Notes: a model not told the origin generated them from the letters alone. DNA of 64,000 nucleotides from Roseivirga sp. (GCA_021404565.1 JAAWWF010000030.1:124001-188000); one strand, 5' to 3'. Numbered from the stretch's first letter, positions 43,538-52,452 are shown. Numbers and translations: made by a program.

Positions 43538-44298
43538 GCAACTTTCTGTTCGTCCAGAAATTCTTTTAAGATAACGTTAAAACGATCAGGGTGTTCCATC
43601 ATAGGTGCATGACAGCACTTATCTATAAAGCGTAATGTAGTATCAGGCATCAGCCTGTCAAACTCATGCGCTACCATGGGCGGGGTAATGGTATCGTTAA
43701 GGCCCCAAATGAGCAAAGTAGGTACTTTTATGTTAGGTATCTCCTTAGACATATTATGACGCTGTGCCGATTTTGCAATCGCTACAATTCTCATACACTT
43801 GGGAATACTCTTTGTCGTCTCAAATACTTCCTGAATATATTCCGGAGTTGCCGTGTTTTTATCATAGAAGGTGTATTCTACACGCTCTTTTATATAGTCG
43901 TAGCTTCCTCTACGTGGAAAACTGCCACCCATAGAGTTTTCAAACAGGCCTGAGCTGCCGGTAAGGATAAGCCCATTGACTTTATCAGGATTAGCCAGCG
44001 TATAGATCAGGCCCACATGACCGCCAAGAGAGTTGCCCATAAGCTTCATATTGGTAAGCCCCATCATGGCCACAAAACCCTCTACATGCTTAACCAAACC
44101 GTCAAGACCTGCCTGTCTGATCGGCATTTCATAGATAGGTAGCATAGGAATCATAACACGATATTCTGTGGAGAATTTCTCTACCACACTCTCCCAGTTG
44201 CTTAGTGCTCCGAATAACCCATGGAGTAATACCAGCACCTCACCTTCACCCTCATCTATATAGTCGTATCCTTGCTTTTCTTTAACCTGTAACGCCAT
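43534..44298 (-). CDS. alpha/beta-fold hydrolase
   Basis: Hydrolase of 254 residues. The oxyanion region is VLLHGLFGALSNWESV (near 28-43). The nucleophile elbow is MGNSLGGHVGLIYTL (Ser near residue 100), the acid lies near LIWGLNDTITPP and the catalytic His is in CCHAPMMEHP. Homologues act on varied esters or C-C bonds and the substrate here is unknown. It overlaps the CBS-ACT gene by four bases, which hints at a shared pathway but does not identify it. Confidence 0.85.
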   Translation of the reverse strand: MALQVKEKQGYDYIDEGEGEVLVLLHGLFGALSNWESVVEKFSTEYRVMIPMLPIYEMPIRQAGLDGLVKHVEGFVAMMGLTNMKLMGNSLGGHVGLIYTLANPDKVNGLILTGSSGLFENSMGGSFPRRGSYDYIKERVEYTFYDKNTATPEYIQEVFETTKSIPKCMRIVAIAKSAQRHNMSKEIPNIKVPTLLIWGLNDTITPPMVAHEFDRLMPDTTLRFIDKCCHAPMMEHPDRFNVILKEFLDEQKVA

Positions 44299-44327
44299 TC
44301 TTATTTTTAAAAATTAACACGAAGCTA

Positions 44328-44894
44328 TTAAACAATATTTGAAAAACTAGCCCAATTTTTCAGCATCTCCAAACCATACTCGGTCAAAACTGCCTCCGGA
44401 TGAAATTGAATTCCACATAATTTACCCCCTTTACTTTCAAAGGCCATCAGCTCATTTGTGCTGGTAAAAGCCACCGGTTTGATTGCTTCCGGCAGGTTTT
44501 TAAGCACCAGCGAATGATACCTTACAACCTCAATTCCCGGTGGGATCCCCTTAAATAATATGCCTTCTGAAGTTTTTACCTCGGACAACTTTCCGTGCAT
44601 CGGGTAAGCCGCCTTTTCAAGGCTCGCACCAAGGTATGTTCCTATAGCCTGGTGCCCCAGACAAATACCCAGTATGGGTAATTTGCCATCGTAGTGAGCT
44701 ATAACATCCATTAGATTTCCTGCAGCAGAAGGCCTTTCGGGCCCTGGAGAAAGCACTACCCCGGTATAAGAGTGAGATACGATCTCTTCCAGAGCATCAT
44801 TATTCCGGAACACTTTCACAGAGACCCCCAACTGATTGAAATAGTCTACCAGATTGTAGGTAAAGGAATCGAAATTATCGAGTAACAGAATCAC
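44328..44894 (-). CDS. glutamine amidotransferase subunit, PabA/TrpG type
   Basis: Class I amidotransferase of 188 residues that supplies ammonia to anthranilate synthase or aminodeoxychorismate synthase. The start LLDNFDSFTYNLVDYF and the nucleophile motif GICLGHQAIG (Cys near residue 78) are typical; His and Glu are in QFHPEAVLTEYG (near 165-177). No trpE or pabB is next to it, so its partner is encoded elsewhere and the choice between tryptophan and folate cannot be made. It abuts the CvpA gene with no gap. Confidence 0.92.
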   Translation of the reverse strand: MILLLDNFDSFTYNLVDYFNQLGVSVKVFRNNDALEEIVSHSYTGVVLSPGPERPSAAGNLMDVIAHYDGKLPILGICLGHQAIGTYLGASLEKAAYPMHGKLSEVKTSEGILFKGIPPGIEVVRYHSLVLKNLPEAIKPVAFTSTNELMAFESKGGKLCGIQFHPEAVLTEYGLEMLKNWASFSNIV

Positions 44895-45419
44895 TTAAAC
44901 AGGAGAAATCAATTCTTTTATTGACTCTAGCATTTCCTCGGCAAAGGGGAGCACTACAGATATTGAACTAATCAGATTGGGGCCCAACTCTGCCAGATAC
45001 GGATAGAGCACCAGGTCCTCATCCTGACCGGGCAATACTATCCCAAAGTTCTGGGTAAGCCATAATACCAGACTCAAACCAATGGCCCACTTTGCCAACC
45101 CCACAATGGCTCCGGCAAATTTATCAACGCCTCCCAACAGGGTCATGTCCATTACTTTCTTAACGGCCTTACCCACCAGGTTTACGAGCAATAGAATAGC
45201 CAGAAAGATGATTAGAAATGATATAAAGGGAAGCAAGTGATCAAAATCCTCAAAGTAACCATCGAGGTAAGTCATGCCCAATTCCATTAACTTGAAACCA
45301 CCGATGATACCCAGAACAAAAGCGAGAATACCTACAATCTCTAATAACAGGCCCTTGCGAAAACCCATAACCGCCCCAAAAATGAGTGGCACCAATAATA
45401 TGATATCGAGGGTCTTCAA
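44895..45419 (-). CDS. CvpA family membrane protein
   Basis: Membrane protein of 174 residues with four predicted helices. The family start DIILLVPLIFGAVMGFRKGLL is clear. CvpA is linked in other bacteria to colicin V production and envelope stress; its biochemical role is unsettled. It lies three bases after the YqeY gene and directly before the amidotransferase gene. Confidence 0.85.
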   Translation of the reverse strand: MKTLDIILLVPLIFGAVMGFRKGLLLEIVGILAFVLGIIGGFKLMELGMTYLDGYFEDFDHLLPFISFLIIFLAILLLVNLVGKAVKKVMDMTLLGGVDKFAGAIVGLAKWAIGLSLVLWLTQNFGIVLPGQDEDLVLYPYLAELGPNLISSISVVLPFAEEMLESIKELISPV

Positions 45420-45422
45420 ATA

Positions 45423-45875
45423 TTATTGAGTGAGTAATTGTCTTACAATGCCCGAGATGGTCTTACCGTCTGACTGCCCGGCCAGCGCCTTAGTGGCAGC
45501 CCCCATCACCTTACCCATATCCTGCGGACCTGAAGCACCTAGCTGAGCAATTACGCCCTTTACTACCTCAGCTACTTCCTCTAAAGAAAGTTGTTTTGGT
45601 AAATACTTCTCAATCACGGCTACTTCTTCCATTTCCACGGCACATAAATCCTCTCTCCCCTGCTCTTTATAAATCTGAGCTGAGTCTCTTCTCTGCTTCA
45701 CTGCCTTCATCAACATTTTGTTTTCAGCATCCTCAGTAAGTTCTCCCGAACTTCCCTTTTCCGTCTCGGCCAAAAGAATCATAGACTTCACGGCACGCAG
45801 TGCTTTTAGCTCATCTTTCTGCCTTGCCAGCATGGCCTTCTTAATATCAGATTCAATCTGTTGTTTTAAACTCAT
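45423..45875 (-). CDS. GatB/YqeY domain protein
   Basis: Protein of 150 residues with the YqeY fold: an N-terminal helical part (LKQQIESDIKKAMLARQKDELKALR) and the C-terminal GatB-tail-like domain (GPQDMGKVMGAATKALAGQSDGKTI). The GatB tail binds tRNA in the amidotransferase, and YqeY may do likewise, but its role is not settled. A TAnnTTTG box on the minus strand (45922-45915) lies 40 bases upstream, so this gene probably heads the YqeY-CvpA-amidotransferase unit. Confidence 0.9.
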   Translation of the reverse strand: MSLKQQIESDIKKAMLARQKDELKALRAVKSMILLAETEKGSSGELTEDAENKMLMKAVKQRRDSAQIYKEQGREDLCAVEMEEVAVIEKYLPKQLSLEEVAEVVKGVIAQLGASGPQDMGKVMGAATKALAGQSDGKTISGIVRQLLTQ

Positions 45876-45914
45876 TGGAAATATTTTCGATTTCTTAAAT
45901 CACTAACTTGCGCG

Positions 45915-45922
45915 CAAAGTTA
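45915..45922 (-). promoter_or_regulatory. candidate -7 promoter box before the YqeY gene
   Basis: TAACTTTG followed by CGCGC on the minus strand matches TAnnTTTG. It lies in the 66-base spacer shared with the divergent pdxJ. The -33 element is unclear. Confidence 0.35.
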
Positions 45923-45941
45923 TGCATTTAAAAGGTTTTGA

Positions 45942-46655
45942 ATGACGAGACTAAGTGTGAACATAAATAAAGTAGCTACTTTAAGAAACGCACGGGGTGG
46001 AAATAACCCCGATGTGGTAAAGGTAGCACTGGACGCAGAGCGGTTTGGAGCAGAAGGAATCACCATCCATCCACGGCCTGATGAAAGACATATCACTACA
46101 GCGGACGTTTACGATCTGAAAGAGGTGGTCACCACTGAATTTAACATAGAGGGCTACCCCGATGAGCGCTTTATGAGAATAGTCAGTGAAGTGAAGCCAG
46201 ATCAGGCAACACTCGTACCTGATCCTCCCCATGTACTCACAAGCAATGCCGGGTGGGATACTCACGAACATGCTGATTTTCTGAGAGATACTATTGCACA
46301 GCTAAAAGAACTGGGTATTCGGACTTCGATCTTTGCCGAACCAGACGAGTCCATTATAGAAGGCGCTGCCCTGGTGGAAACCGATCGAATCGAACTCTAC
46401 ACCGAAATGTATGCAACAGGTTACCTTAATCACCCAAAAACTGCGGTAGCCAACTACGTGCAGGCAGCCAATAAAGCAAAAGAGCTGGGGCTGGGAATCA
46501 ATGCCGGACATGACCTGGATCTAAAAAACTTAAAATACCTGAAGGAGCAGATACCTCACCTGGATGAGGTGTCTATCGGACACGCCTTATTCTGCGATGC
46601 CCTGTACCTTGGGCTGGAAAACACCATTCAACTTTACCTTAGAGAACTGCGATAA
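45942..46655 (+). CDS. pdxJ: pyridoxine 5'-phosphate synthase PdxJ
   Basis: TIM-barrel enzyme of 237 residues that joins 1-deoxyxylulose 5-phosphate and 3-amino-2-oxopropyl phosphate to make the vitamin B6 ring. Family segments are [30 protein letters not shown] (catalytic His), SIFAEPDES and [12 protein letters not shown]. Length is normal. It ends exactly one base before the following hydrolase gene, so the two are co-transcribed. Confidence 0.96.
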   Translation: MTRLSVNINKVATLRNARGGNNPDVVKVALDAERFGAEGITIHPRPDERHITTADVYDLKEVVTTEFNIEGYPDERFMRIVSEVKPDQATLVPDPPHVLTSNAGWDTHEHADFLRDTIAQLKELGIRTSIFAEPDESIIEGAALVETDRIELYTEMYATGYLNHPKTAVANYVQAANKAKELGLGINAGHDLDLKNLKYLKEQIPHLDEVSIGHALFCDALYLGLENTIQLYLRELR

Positions 46656-47420
46656 ATGCAAGATTTATATTTCCGGGAATTGGGAGAAGGCCAACCTCTT
46701 ATTGTACTCCACGGCTTGTTTGGCTCATCCGACAACTGGTTAACTCTTGGCAAAAGATTTGCCGAGGATTTCAAGGTCTATATCATTGATCAACGAAATC
46801 ATGGACAGTCCTTTCATTCAGATGAGTTCAGCTATGAATCCATGGCAGCCGACCTTCAACAATTCATCCACTCGAAAAATATTGAACGTCCTCATGTACT
46901 GGGACACTCCATGGGAGGTAAAACAGCAATGACCTTTGCCACTACCCATCCTGAAATTGTAGATAAACTTATTGTGGCAGATATTGGTCCTCAGTCTTAC
47001 CCTGTTCACCATTCTACTATTCTTAAAGGACTCTTTTCTATCGATTTGCAAAACACAAAATCCAGAAGAGAAGCGGATGAGCAACTTACCGGCTATATTC
47101 CGGAAATAGGTATAAGACAGTTCTTGCTGAAAAACCTGACACGGTCCGGTAGTAGCTTTGCATGGAAGATCAATCTGCCTGTTATCGCACAGCAAATAGA
47201 GCAAATAGGTAAAGGCTTGAATCAAAACACCAGTTATGACAAATCAGCGCTTTTCGTAAGAGGTGAAAAATCCGATTACATCAAGGATTCAGATGTCAAC
47301 CTGATTCATAGCATATTCACCAATTGTCAGCTCGAAACGATTGCCGGGGCCGGTCATTGGCTTCATGCCGAAAAGCCACAGGAGTTCTATGATATTACCA
47401 TAAACTATCTCAAATCATGA
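46656..47420 (+). CDS. alpha/beta-fold hydrolase, YbfF-like esterase
   Basis: Esterase-type hydrolase of 254 residues. PLIVLHGLFGSSDNWLTLG gives the oxyanion region, GHSMGGKTAMTFAT the nucleophile (Ser near residue 90), and GAGHWLHAEKP the catalytic His. Overall it follows E. coli YbfF, which hydrolyses acyl-CoA and short-chain esters in vitro; the natural substrate is unknown. It overlaps the next gene by four bases and abuts pdxJ. Confidence 0.88.
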   Translation: MQDLYFRELGEGQPLIVLHGLFGSSDNWLTLGKRFAEDFKVYIIDQRNHGQSFHSDEFSYESMAADLQQFIHSKNIERPHVLGHSMGGKTAMTFATTHPEIVDKLIVADIGPQSYPVHHSTILKGLFSIDLQNTKSRREADEQLTGYIPEIGIRQFLLKNLTRSGSSFAWKINLPVIAQQIEQIGKGLNQNTSYDKSALFVRGEKSDYIKDSDVNLIHSIFTNCQLETIAGAGHWLHAEKPQEFYDITINYLKS

Positions 47421-48124
47421 GTGGTAAATTACTAATGATTCCTACTGTAATTGCCGAAAACACACAAGAGGTGTCCATCAGCCAGGGAGCTAAAAATGCA
47501 ATTCTAGCCTGTGACTTCTTTTTTGTTGAGAATTTAAGAACCGCCAGAAGATACATCAGCTCTTTGAAACTGGGGCTGACAATAGAAGATCTGACATTCG
47601 AAATACTGGACAAGAAAACATCATTCGAAGATTGTTTCGAGCTTATTCAACCTCTGATGGAGGGAAAAACTGCCGGGGTTATTTCAGAGTCAGGATGCCC
47701 TGGTGTAGCAGATCCCGGAGCGAAACTGGTACATATGGCACATCAGTTCGGAGTTCAGGTGATTCCTTATGTGGGGCCCTCCTCAATCCTAATGGCATTG
47801 ATGGCCAGTGGATTCAATGGTCAGTCCTTTACATTTCACGGCTATTTACCCATTGATAAAAAAGCGCGCCAGCAGAGCATCAGGAGCCTGGAGAAAGAAT
47901 CTTTCGAAAAGAACCGTACTCAAATCTTTATGGACACCCCATATCGCAACGAGCAATTATTGAGAGACATACTCAAAACGGCCCGTAAGGACACCTTTTT
48001 ATGCATAGCCAAAGACATTACCGGTAAAAACGAACACATCCTGACAAAGCCTGTAGGTAAATGGAGTGTAGGCGATATGACACTTCAAAAATCACCAACA
48101 ATATTTCTCATTTATAGTCAATAA
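47417..48124 (+). CDS. tetrapyrrole-methylase-fold SAM methyltransferase, RsmI-like
   Basis: SAM-dependent methyltransferase of 235 residues. The RsmI-type motif SESGCPGVADPGAKLV (near residues 92-107) and the VIPYVGPSSILMALMASGFNG region, which shape the SAM site, are present. RsmI methylates the ribose of C1402 in 16S rRNA. This protein is shorter than typical RsmI (about 280) and diverges at the N-terminus, so a different target is possible. It overlaps the hydrolase gene by four bases. Confidence 0.85.
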   Translation: MSGKLLMIPTVIAENTQEVSISQGAKNAILACDFFFVENLRTARRYISSLKLGLTIEDLTFEILDKKTSFEDCFELIQPLMEGKTAGVISESGCPGVADPGAKLVHMAHQFGVQVIPYVGPSSILMALMASGFNGQSFTFHGYLPIDKKARQQSIRSLEKESFEKNRTQIFMDTPYRNEQLLRDILKTARKDTFLCIAKDITGKNEHILTKPVGKWSVGDMTLQKSPTIFLIYSQ

Positions 48125-48164
48125 CAGAATTACAACAAACCTTTTCATATTGTTGCGATTCCTC

Positions 48165-48172
48165 TATTTTTG
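48165..48172 (+). promoter_or_regulatory. candidate -7 promoter box before metK
   Basis: TATTTTTG matches TAnnTTTG and lies 27 bases before the metK ATG. No -33 TTTG is seen at the normal distance. The 45-base interval up to the ATG shows no SAM riboswitch. Confidence 0.4.
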
Positions 48173-48199
48173 TGCCCTTCAAGAAATTTAATTAAAAGT

Positions 48200-49456
48200 A
48201 TGGCCTATTTATTCACCTCAGAATCTGTATCTGAAGGACATCCTGATAAAGTATCTGACCAGATTTCAGACGCCCTTATCGACAACTTCCTGGCTTTCGA
48301 TCCCGATTCAAAAGTTGCCTGCGAAACGCTGGTGACTACCGGACAAGTGGTACTGGCAGGAGAGGTTAAGTCTAACACCTATCTGGACGTTCAAAGAATC
48401 GCCAGAGATGTAATTGAAAAAATAGGATATACTAAAGCTGAGTATCAGTTCGACAGTAAGTCTTGCGGTGTACTATCTGCTATTCACGAACAATCTGATG
48501 ACATCAACAGAGGTGTAGACAGAGAGAATAAGGAAGAGCAAGGCGCTGGTGATCAGGGAATGATGTTTGGCTATGCCACCAAAGAAACTGACAATTACAT
48601 GCCGCTGGCGCTGGACCTGTCACATAAGATACTGATAGAACTGGCTACCCTAAGAAGAGAGCACAAAGACATTCTCTATTTACGACCAGATGCAAAATCT
48701 CAGGTAACCATTGAATACTCTGATGATAATGTACCTCAAAGAATCGAAGCCATTGTCGTCTCTACACAGCACGATGATTTTGATGGGGACGATGCGGTAA
48801 TGCTGAACAAAATCAGAGAAGATATTATCAACATTCTGATCCCAAGAGTAAAAGCCTCTCTTCCTGCACATATTCAGGCATTATTCAATGATGACATCAA
48901 GTATCACATCAACCCTACAGGGAAATTTGTGATTGGAGGACCTCACGGTGACACAGGCCTTACCGGGCGTAAGATCATTGTGGATACCTATGGTGGTAAA
49001 GGAGCACACGGTGGTGGAGCATTTTCTGGCAAAGACCCATCTAAAGTGGATCGTTCCGCTGCCTATGCTACGCGTCACATAGCCAAAAACCTGGTTGCTG
49101 CCGGGGTTGCAGACGAGGTATTGGTTCAGGTTTCTTACGCAATCGGAGTTGTAGAACCAATGGGTATTTATGTCACCACTTATGACACCTCCAAGGTAAA
49201 CTTGAGTGATGGTGAGATTGCCGGCAAGGTAACTGAGGTTTTTGACATGAGACCTGCAGCCATTGAATCGCGCCTCAAGCTGAGAAACCCTATGTACCTG
49301 GAAACAGCAGCTTATGGCCACATGGGACGTGAAAACGAAACAATTACCAAAAGTTTTATCGGAGCAGACGGAAAAAGTCATGCAAGAGAAGTAGAGTTAT
49401 TTACCTGGGAAAAGCTGGACTACGTGGATAAAGTAAAAGCAGCCTTCGGACTTTAA
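48200..49456 (+). CDS. metK: S-adenosylmethionine synthetase
   Basis: Enzyme of 418 residues that makes SAM from methionine and ATP. Canonical motifs: [18 protein letters not shown] (residues about 9-26), [12 protein letters not shown] (near 115) and [19 protein letters not shown] (near 273). I chose the ATG at 48200, since the conserved start [14 protein letters not shown] begins there; an in-frame upstream start at 48170 falls inside the promoter box. A strong hairpin terminator follows at 49480. Confidence 0.97.
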   Translation: MAYLFTSESVSEGHPDKVSDQISDALIDNFLAFDPDSKVACETLVTTGQVVLAGEVKSNTYLDVQRIARDVIEKIGYTKAEYQFDSKSCGVLSAIHEQSDDINRGVDRENKEEQGAGDQGMMFGYATKETDNYMPLALDLSHKILIELATLRREHKDILYLRPDAKSQVTIEYSDDNVPQRIEAIVVSTQHDDFDGDDAVMLNKIREDIINILIPRVKASLPAHIQALFNDDIKYHINPTGKFVIGGPHGDTGLTGRKIIVDTYGGKGAHGGGAFSGKDPSKVDRSAAYATRHIAKNLVAAGVADEVLVQVSYAIGVVEPMGIYVTTYDTSKVNLSDGEIAGKVTEVFDMRPAAIESRLKLRNPMYLETAAYGHMGRENETITKSFIGADGKSHAREVELFTWEKLDYVDKVKAAFGL

Positions 49457-49479
49457 AAATAAGAGAGATAAAAATGAGA

Positions 49480-49510
49480 AAGGCGACCCAATGGGTCGCC
49501 TTCTTTGTTT
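49480..49510 (+). terminator. hairpin terminator after metK
   Basis: AAGGCGACCC and GGGTCGCCTT form a perfect 10-base stem with loop AAT, followed by TCTTTGTTTTTG. On the minus strand it is followed by a weaker T-rich run, so it may also stop the convergent hpf transcript. Confidence 0.9.
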
Positions 49511-49531
49511 TTGTTGTTTGTTCTTCAGCAC

Positions 49532-49828
49532 TCAATGTGCCATCATCTTCTCTTTGTGTTTTTTAATCTGTCTTCTTAACGCCTCGGTACAATGGTCGGT
49601 AGCCGCTTCAAACGAACCATTACTCTTTTCAGCAAATAGCTGATCACCTGGTATGTTGAGCTTAATCTCAACAGTCTTGTTTTGAATACCCTCGTTATTT
49701 ACTCGCAATATCACTTCAGCATCAACAGTACGGTCGTAAAAAGTCTCCAGCTTATCTAATTTCTTCTGGATAAAATCGATCAACTTGACATCTGCATCGA
49801 AGTGGATTGAATGGACTTGTACTTTCAT
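49532..49828 (-). CDS. hpf: short-form ribosome hibernation factor HPF/RaiA family
   Basis: Protein of 98 residues that binds the decoding site of idle ribosomes. The fold starts MKVQVHSIHFDADVKLIDFI, with the conserved KLDKLETFYDRTVDAEVIL, and it ends in a basic tail (LRRQIKKHKEKMMAH). I use the ATG at 49828, because an upstream in-frame start at 49879 lies within the recombinase gene and adds unrelated residues. It sits 25 bases after the Xer gene, a common Bacteroidota arrangement. There is no C-terminal dimerisation domain. Confidence 0.92.
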   Translation of the reverse strand: MKVQVHSIHFDADVKLIDFIQKKLDKLETFYDRTVDAEVILRVNNEGIQNKTVEIKLNIPGDQLFAEKSNGSFEAATDHCTEALRRQIKKHKEKMMAH

Positions 49829-49853
49829 AATTTTAAAATTTAAAGGGTTAAAC

Positions 49854-50735
49854 TTATGCTTTAGGGTGTGCCTGATCAAAAACGGCTTTTAATTTCTCAA
49901 GCGAATTATGGGTATAAACCTGCGTTGCGGCCAAGCTGCTGTGCCCTAAAAGATCTTTCACAGCATTAAGGTCTGCACCCTTATTCAAAAGGTGCGTTGC
50001 AAAAGTATGACGCAGGGTGTGGGGGCTTTTTTTCTCCACTGAACTTAAGTTGTTCAGGTATTCTTTTACTGTTCTGTAAACCAACATCGGATATGCCTTT
50101 CCTCCATTATTGTTTACGATTAAATAGTCATTTGGATGGGAAGAAAAGGTATGATTTTTCTCATTGATGTAATCATCAATAATCTGTATGAGACCAGCTG
50201 AAATCGGGATGATACGCTCCTTGTTTCGCTTACCCAAAACCTTGATCGTCCGGTCATGCCGATTGATATCAGATGCCTTCAAACCCAGCAGTTCACTCAG
50301 TCGAATGCCTGTACCATAAAGCAACTCCATGATCACGCGCTGCTGACTCCCCTTAAAGCCTTCTTTAAAGGAGTCTCCATCTAACTCTATGACCAACTCT
50401 TTCTCATCTGCAAAGTTCGGAAGCTCTTTAGCGGTTTTCAAAAGCTTAACCCGCGAAGTCGGATCTTTCTCTATCAGCTCACGCCTGAGCAAAAACTTAT
50501 AATAAGACCGGATACTGGCAATTTTGCGATTCACGCTTTTGGGACTTATACCGTCATCCATCAGAGACAACACCCAGGACCTCACCATAAGGTGGGTGGC
50601 TTTTGCAGAGTCAGTGGTATTGAATTTCTCTGCGATAAAATTACTGAATTGCCTTAAGTCGTTTTGGTAAGATGTGACAGTGTGACTGCTGTATCTCTTT
50701 TCGAATGAAATATACTTAAGGAAGGAATTTACCAT
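49854..50735 (-). CDS. tyrosine recombinase XerC/XerD
   Basis: Site-specific recombinase of 293 residues, of the type that resolves chromosome dimers at dif. The N-terminal SAM-like DNA-binding domain (about 1-90) is followed by the catalytic domain. The catalytic residues are Arg in GTGIRLSELLGL, His and Arg in HTLRHTFATHLLNKG, His in LLGHSSLAATQ and the Tyr nucleophile in VYTHNSLEKL. It is not flanked by integrated DNA or att-like repeats, so a housekeeping Xer is more likely than a phage integrase. Which Xer it is cannot be decided here. Confidence 0.92.
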   Translation of the reverse strand: MVNSFLKYISFEKRYSSHTVTSYQNDLRQFSNFIAEKFNTTDSAKATHLMVRSWVLSLMDDGISPKSVNRKIASIRSYYKFLLRRELIEKDPTSRVKLLKTAKELPNFADEKELVIELDGDSFKEGFKGSQQRVIMELLYGTGIRLSELLGLKASDINRHDRTIKVLGKRNKERIIPISAGLIQIIDDYINEKNHTFSSHPNDYLIVNNNGGKAYPMLVYRTVKEYLNNLSSVEKKSPHTLRHTFATHLLNKGADLNAVKDLLGHSSLAATQVYTHNSLEKLKAVFDQAHPKA

Positions 50736-50766
50736 GTTAGCACCGTATCAACACACAGTACTAACA
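50735..50766 (-). promoter_or_regulatory. inverted repeat just upstream of the Xer start codon
   Basis: On the minus strand TGTTAGTAC and GTGCTAACA pair in eight of nine positions around a 14-base loop, and the last base of the right arm is the A of the ATG. It could fold in the message and affect initiation, or be a protein site. Confidence 0.3.
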
Positions 50767-50795
50767 TAGTAATTTATAAGCACATTAGGAATGGC

Positions 50796-50990
50796 TTAGT
50801 AGTTTTCTTTGGCGTACATCTTTTGCTTGTATGCAGCCTTGATTTTTACAGTTCTATTGGTGACAGAAGGCTTTTCGTAAGCAGTTCTTGACCTCAGTTC
50901 TCTAAGGACACCCGTTCTCTCGAATTTCTTCTTAAAACGCTTGAGCGCCTTGTCGATAGATTCGTTTTCTTTTACGTTGATAATAATCAT
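50796..50990 (-). CDS. rpsU: 30S ribosomal protein bS21
   Basis: Ribosomal protein of 64 residues: [19 protein letters not shown], then a basic helix [17 protein letters not shown] and a basic tail ending KMYAKENY. The ATG at 50990 is set by the strong Shine-Dalgarno nine bases upstream; an extension to 51059 in the same frame would be unlike the family. bS21 of Bacteroidota helps to sequester the 16S anti-Shine-Dalgarno, so its own strong site suggests feedback. Confidence 0.95.
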   Translation of the reverse strand: MIIINVKENESIDKALKRFKKKFERTGVLRELRSRTAYEKPSVTNRTVKIKAAYKQKMYAKENY

Positions 50991-50998
50991 TATTAAAA

Positions 50999-51007
50999 CA
51001 CCTCCTT
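50999..51007 (-). promoter_or_regulatory. strong Shine-Dalgarno of rpsU
   Basis: On the minus strand AAGGAGGTG is a nine-base perfect complement of the usual 16S rRNA 3' end and lies eight bases before the ATG. The other starts I inspected here lack such a site. Confidence 0.85.
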
Positions 51008-51019
51008 TCAATCGGACTG

Positions 51020-51027
51020 CAAAGGTA
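51020..51027 (-). promoter_or_regulatory. candidate -7 promoter box of rpsU
   Basis: TACCTTTG followed by CAG on the minus strand matches TAnnTTTG and would start an approximately 23-base leader that contains the Shine-Dalgarno. The -33 element is weak. Confidence 0.45.
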
Positions 51028-51058
51028 TGAAAAATTTCAACCCCACCAGCCCTTCGCA

Positions 51059-51092
51059 TAAAAAAGGCTGATCTCTGTCAAGAAATCAGCCT
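51059..51092 (-). terminator. hairpin terminator after the acyl-CoA dehydrogenase gene
   Basis: AGGCTGAT and ATCAGCCT (51065-51092) form an 8-base stem with a 12-base loop; on the minus strand it runs into TTTTTTT. It separates the dehydrogenase from rpsU. Confidence 0.85.
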
Positions 51093-51115
51093 CGTTTGAT
51101 TGCTCATCCACCTGT

Positions 51116-52255
51116 TTATCTCAGGATAGACCTCGATATTACTAATTTTTGTATCTCAGAAGTACCTTCACCAATAGTACATAATTTCGAATCACGGTAG
51201 TATTTTTCTACCGGATAGTCTTTGGTGTAGCCATAGCCTCCAAAAATCTGGACAGCCTCAGTAGCACATTCCACAGCACATTCAGAAGCATGGTACTTCG
51301 CCATGGCCGACTCTTTCGTAACGCTCTTTCCTTTGTTCTTTAGGTCAGCCGCTCTGAAAGTCAACAGCTTGGCCGCCTCCAGTTTAGTCGCCATATCAGC
51401 CAGTTTGAACGAAATGCCCTGAAAGTTGAATATTGGCTGATTAAACTGCTGCCGCTCCTGGGCATATTGCAAGGCCTCGAGGTAAGCTCCTTCTGCAATA
51501 CCAAGACTTAAGGCTGCAATGGAAATTCTACCTCCATCCAACACTTTCATAGATTGTACAAAGCCCTCACCAACATTACCCAGCATGTTAGCCTCCGGCA
51601 CACGACAGTCTTCAAAGATCATCTCGGCAGTTTCAGATGAACGCATACCCAGCTTATCTTCTTTTCTGCCTCCAGAAAAACCCGGAGTATCCCGCTCTAC
51701 CACAAAAGCTGTCATACCGTGAGAGTCACCTACCTCACCAGTGCGTACAATGACCACAGCTACATCACCTGATTTTCCATGAGTGATCCAGTTCTTAGTA
51801 CCGTTGATTACCCACTCGTCACCCTCTTTTCGGGCGGTTGTTTTCATATTCCCGGCATCAGAACCAGTATTGGGTTCTGTAAGACCCCAAGCTCCAATCC
51901 ACTCAGCAGTAGCGAGTTTGGGCAACCACCTCTTTTTCTGCTCCTCATCGCCAAACTGCATGATATGGCCAGTACAAAGAGAATTATGTGCTGCGAGCGA
52001 CAAGCCAATTCCCGGATCAAGCTTAGTCACCTCCATGATGGTAGTGATATATTCAAAATAACCGAAACCCGAGCCACCATATTCCTGGGGAACCAGTACT
52101 CCCATCAGGCCGAGCTCGCCCAGTTTTTTGAACACCTGTAGCGGAAACTCCTGATCATCGTCCCACTTTCCTCTGAAGGGCGTAATCTCTTTTTCCCCGA
52201 AGTCACGGATCATATCCGCGATCATTCGTTGGTCCTCATTTAATTCAAAATCCAT
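51116..52255 (-). CDS. acyl-CoA dehydrogenase
   Basis: FAD enzyme of 379 residues that oxidises an acyl-CoA to the enoyl-CoA. Signatures are LTEPNTGSDAGNMKTTA (near 130) and QIFGGYGYTKDYPVEKYYRD (near 340), and the catalytic Glu is in CTIGEGTSEIQKLVI (near 362-376), the short/medium-chain type. Length fits. Substrate length cannot be told. It stands alone between two hairpin terminators, so it is probably monocistronic. Confidence 0.93.
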   Translation of the reverse strand: MDFELNEDQRMIADMIRDFGEKEITPFRGKWDDDQEFPLQVFKKLGELGLMGVLVPQEYGGSGFGYFEYITTIMEVTKLDPGIGLSLAAHNSLCTGHIMQFGDEEQKKRWLPKLATAEWIGAWGLTEPNTGSDAGNMKTTARKEGDEWVINGTKNWITHGKSGDVAVVIVRTGEVGDSHGMTAFVVERDTPGFSGGRKEDKLGMRSSETAEMIFEDCRVPEANMLGNVGEGFVQSMKVLDGGRISIAALSLGIAEGAYLEALQYAQERQQFNQPIFNFQGISFKLADMATKLEAAKLLTFRAADLKNKGKSVTKESAMAKYHASECAVECATEAVQIFGGYGYTKDYPVEKYYRDSKLCTIGEGTSEIQKLVISRSILR

Positions 52256-52400
52256 TCCTAGTATAGTTTACTTCGGAAAATTAGTCTATTCCCGATTCAC
52301 TAACAAACGATCGTTAGGTAAACTGGTTACAAATGTCCGGACCACTCCTTTAGATCCCGAAATCAGACTTTGCCTGGGTCATCCCAAGGGAACAGGGCAT

Positions 52401-52427
52401 AAAAAAAGCTCCTCGAAAAGGAGCTTT
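52401..52427 (-). terminator. hairpin terminator after the M28 peptidase gene
   Basis: AAAGCTCCT and AGGAGCTTT (52405-52427) form a perfect 9-base stem with a 5-base loop; on the minus strand it ends in TTTTTTT. It lies 26 bases after the stop codon of the peptidase gene. Confidence 0.85.
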
Positions 52428-52452
52428 CTTGCTTTACATTTTTAATGCTCAG

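Noticed and set aside
48125-48199. SAM riboswitch before metK
   Set aside because: The spacer is too short and shows no stem structure; only a -7 box is seen.
49854-50735. Phage or integrative-element integrase
   Set aside because: The recombinase sits among housekeeping genes (hpf, rpsU) with no att-like repeats, phage genes or composition change, so a chromosomal Xer is more likely.
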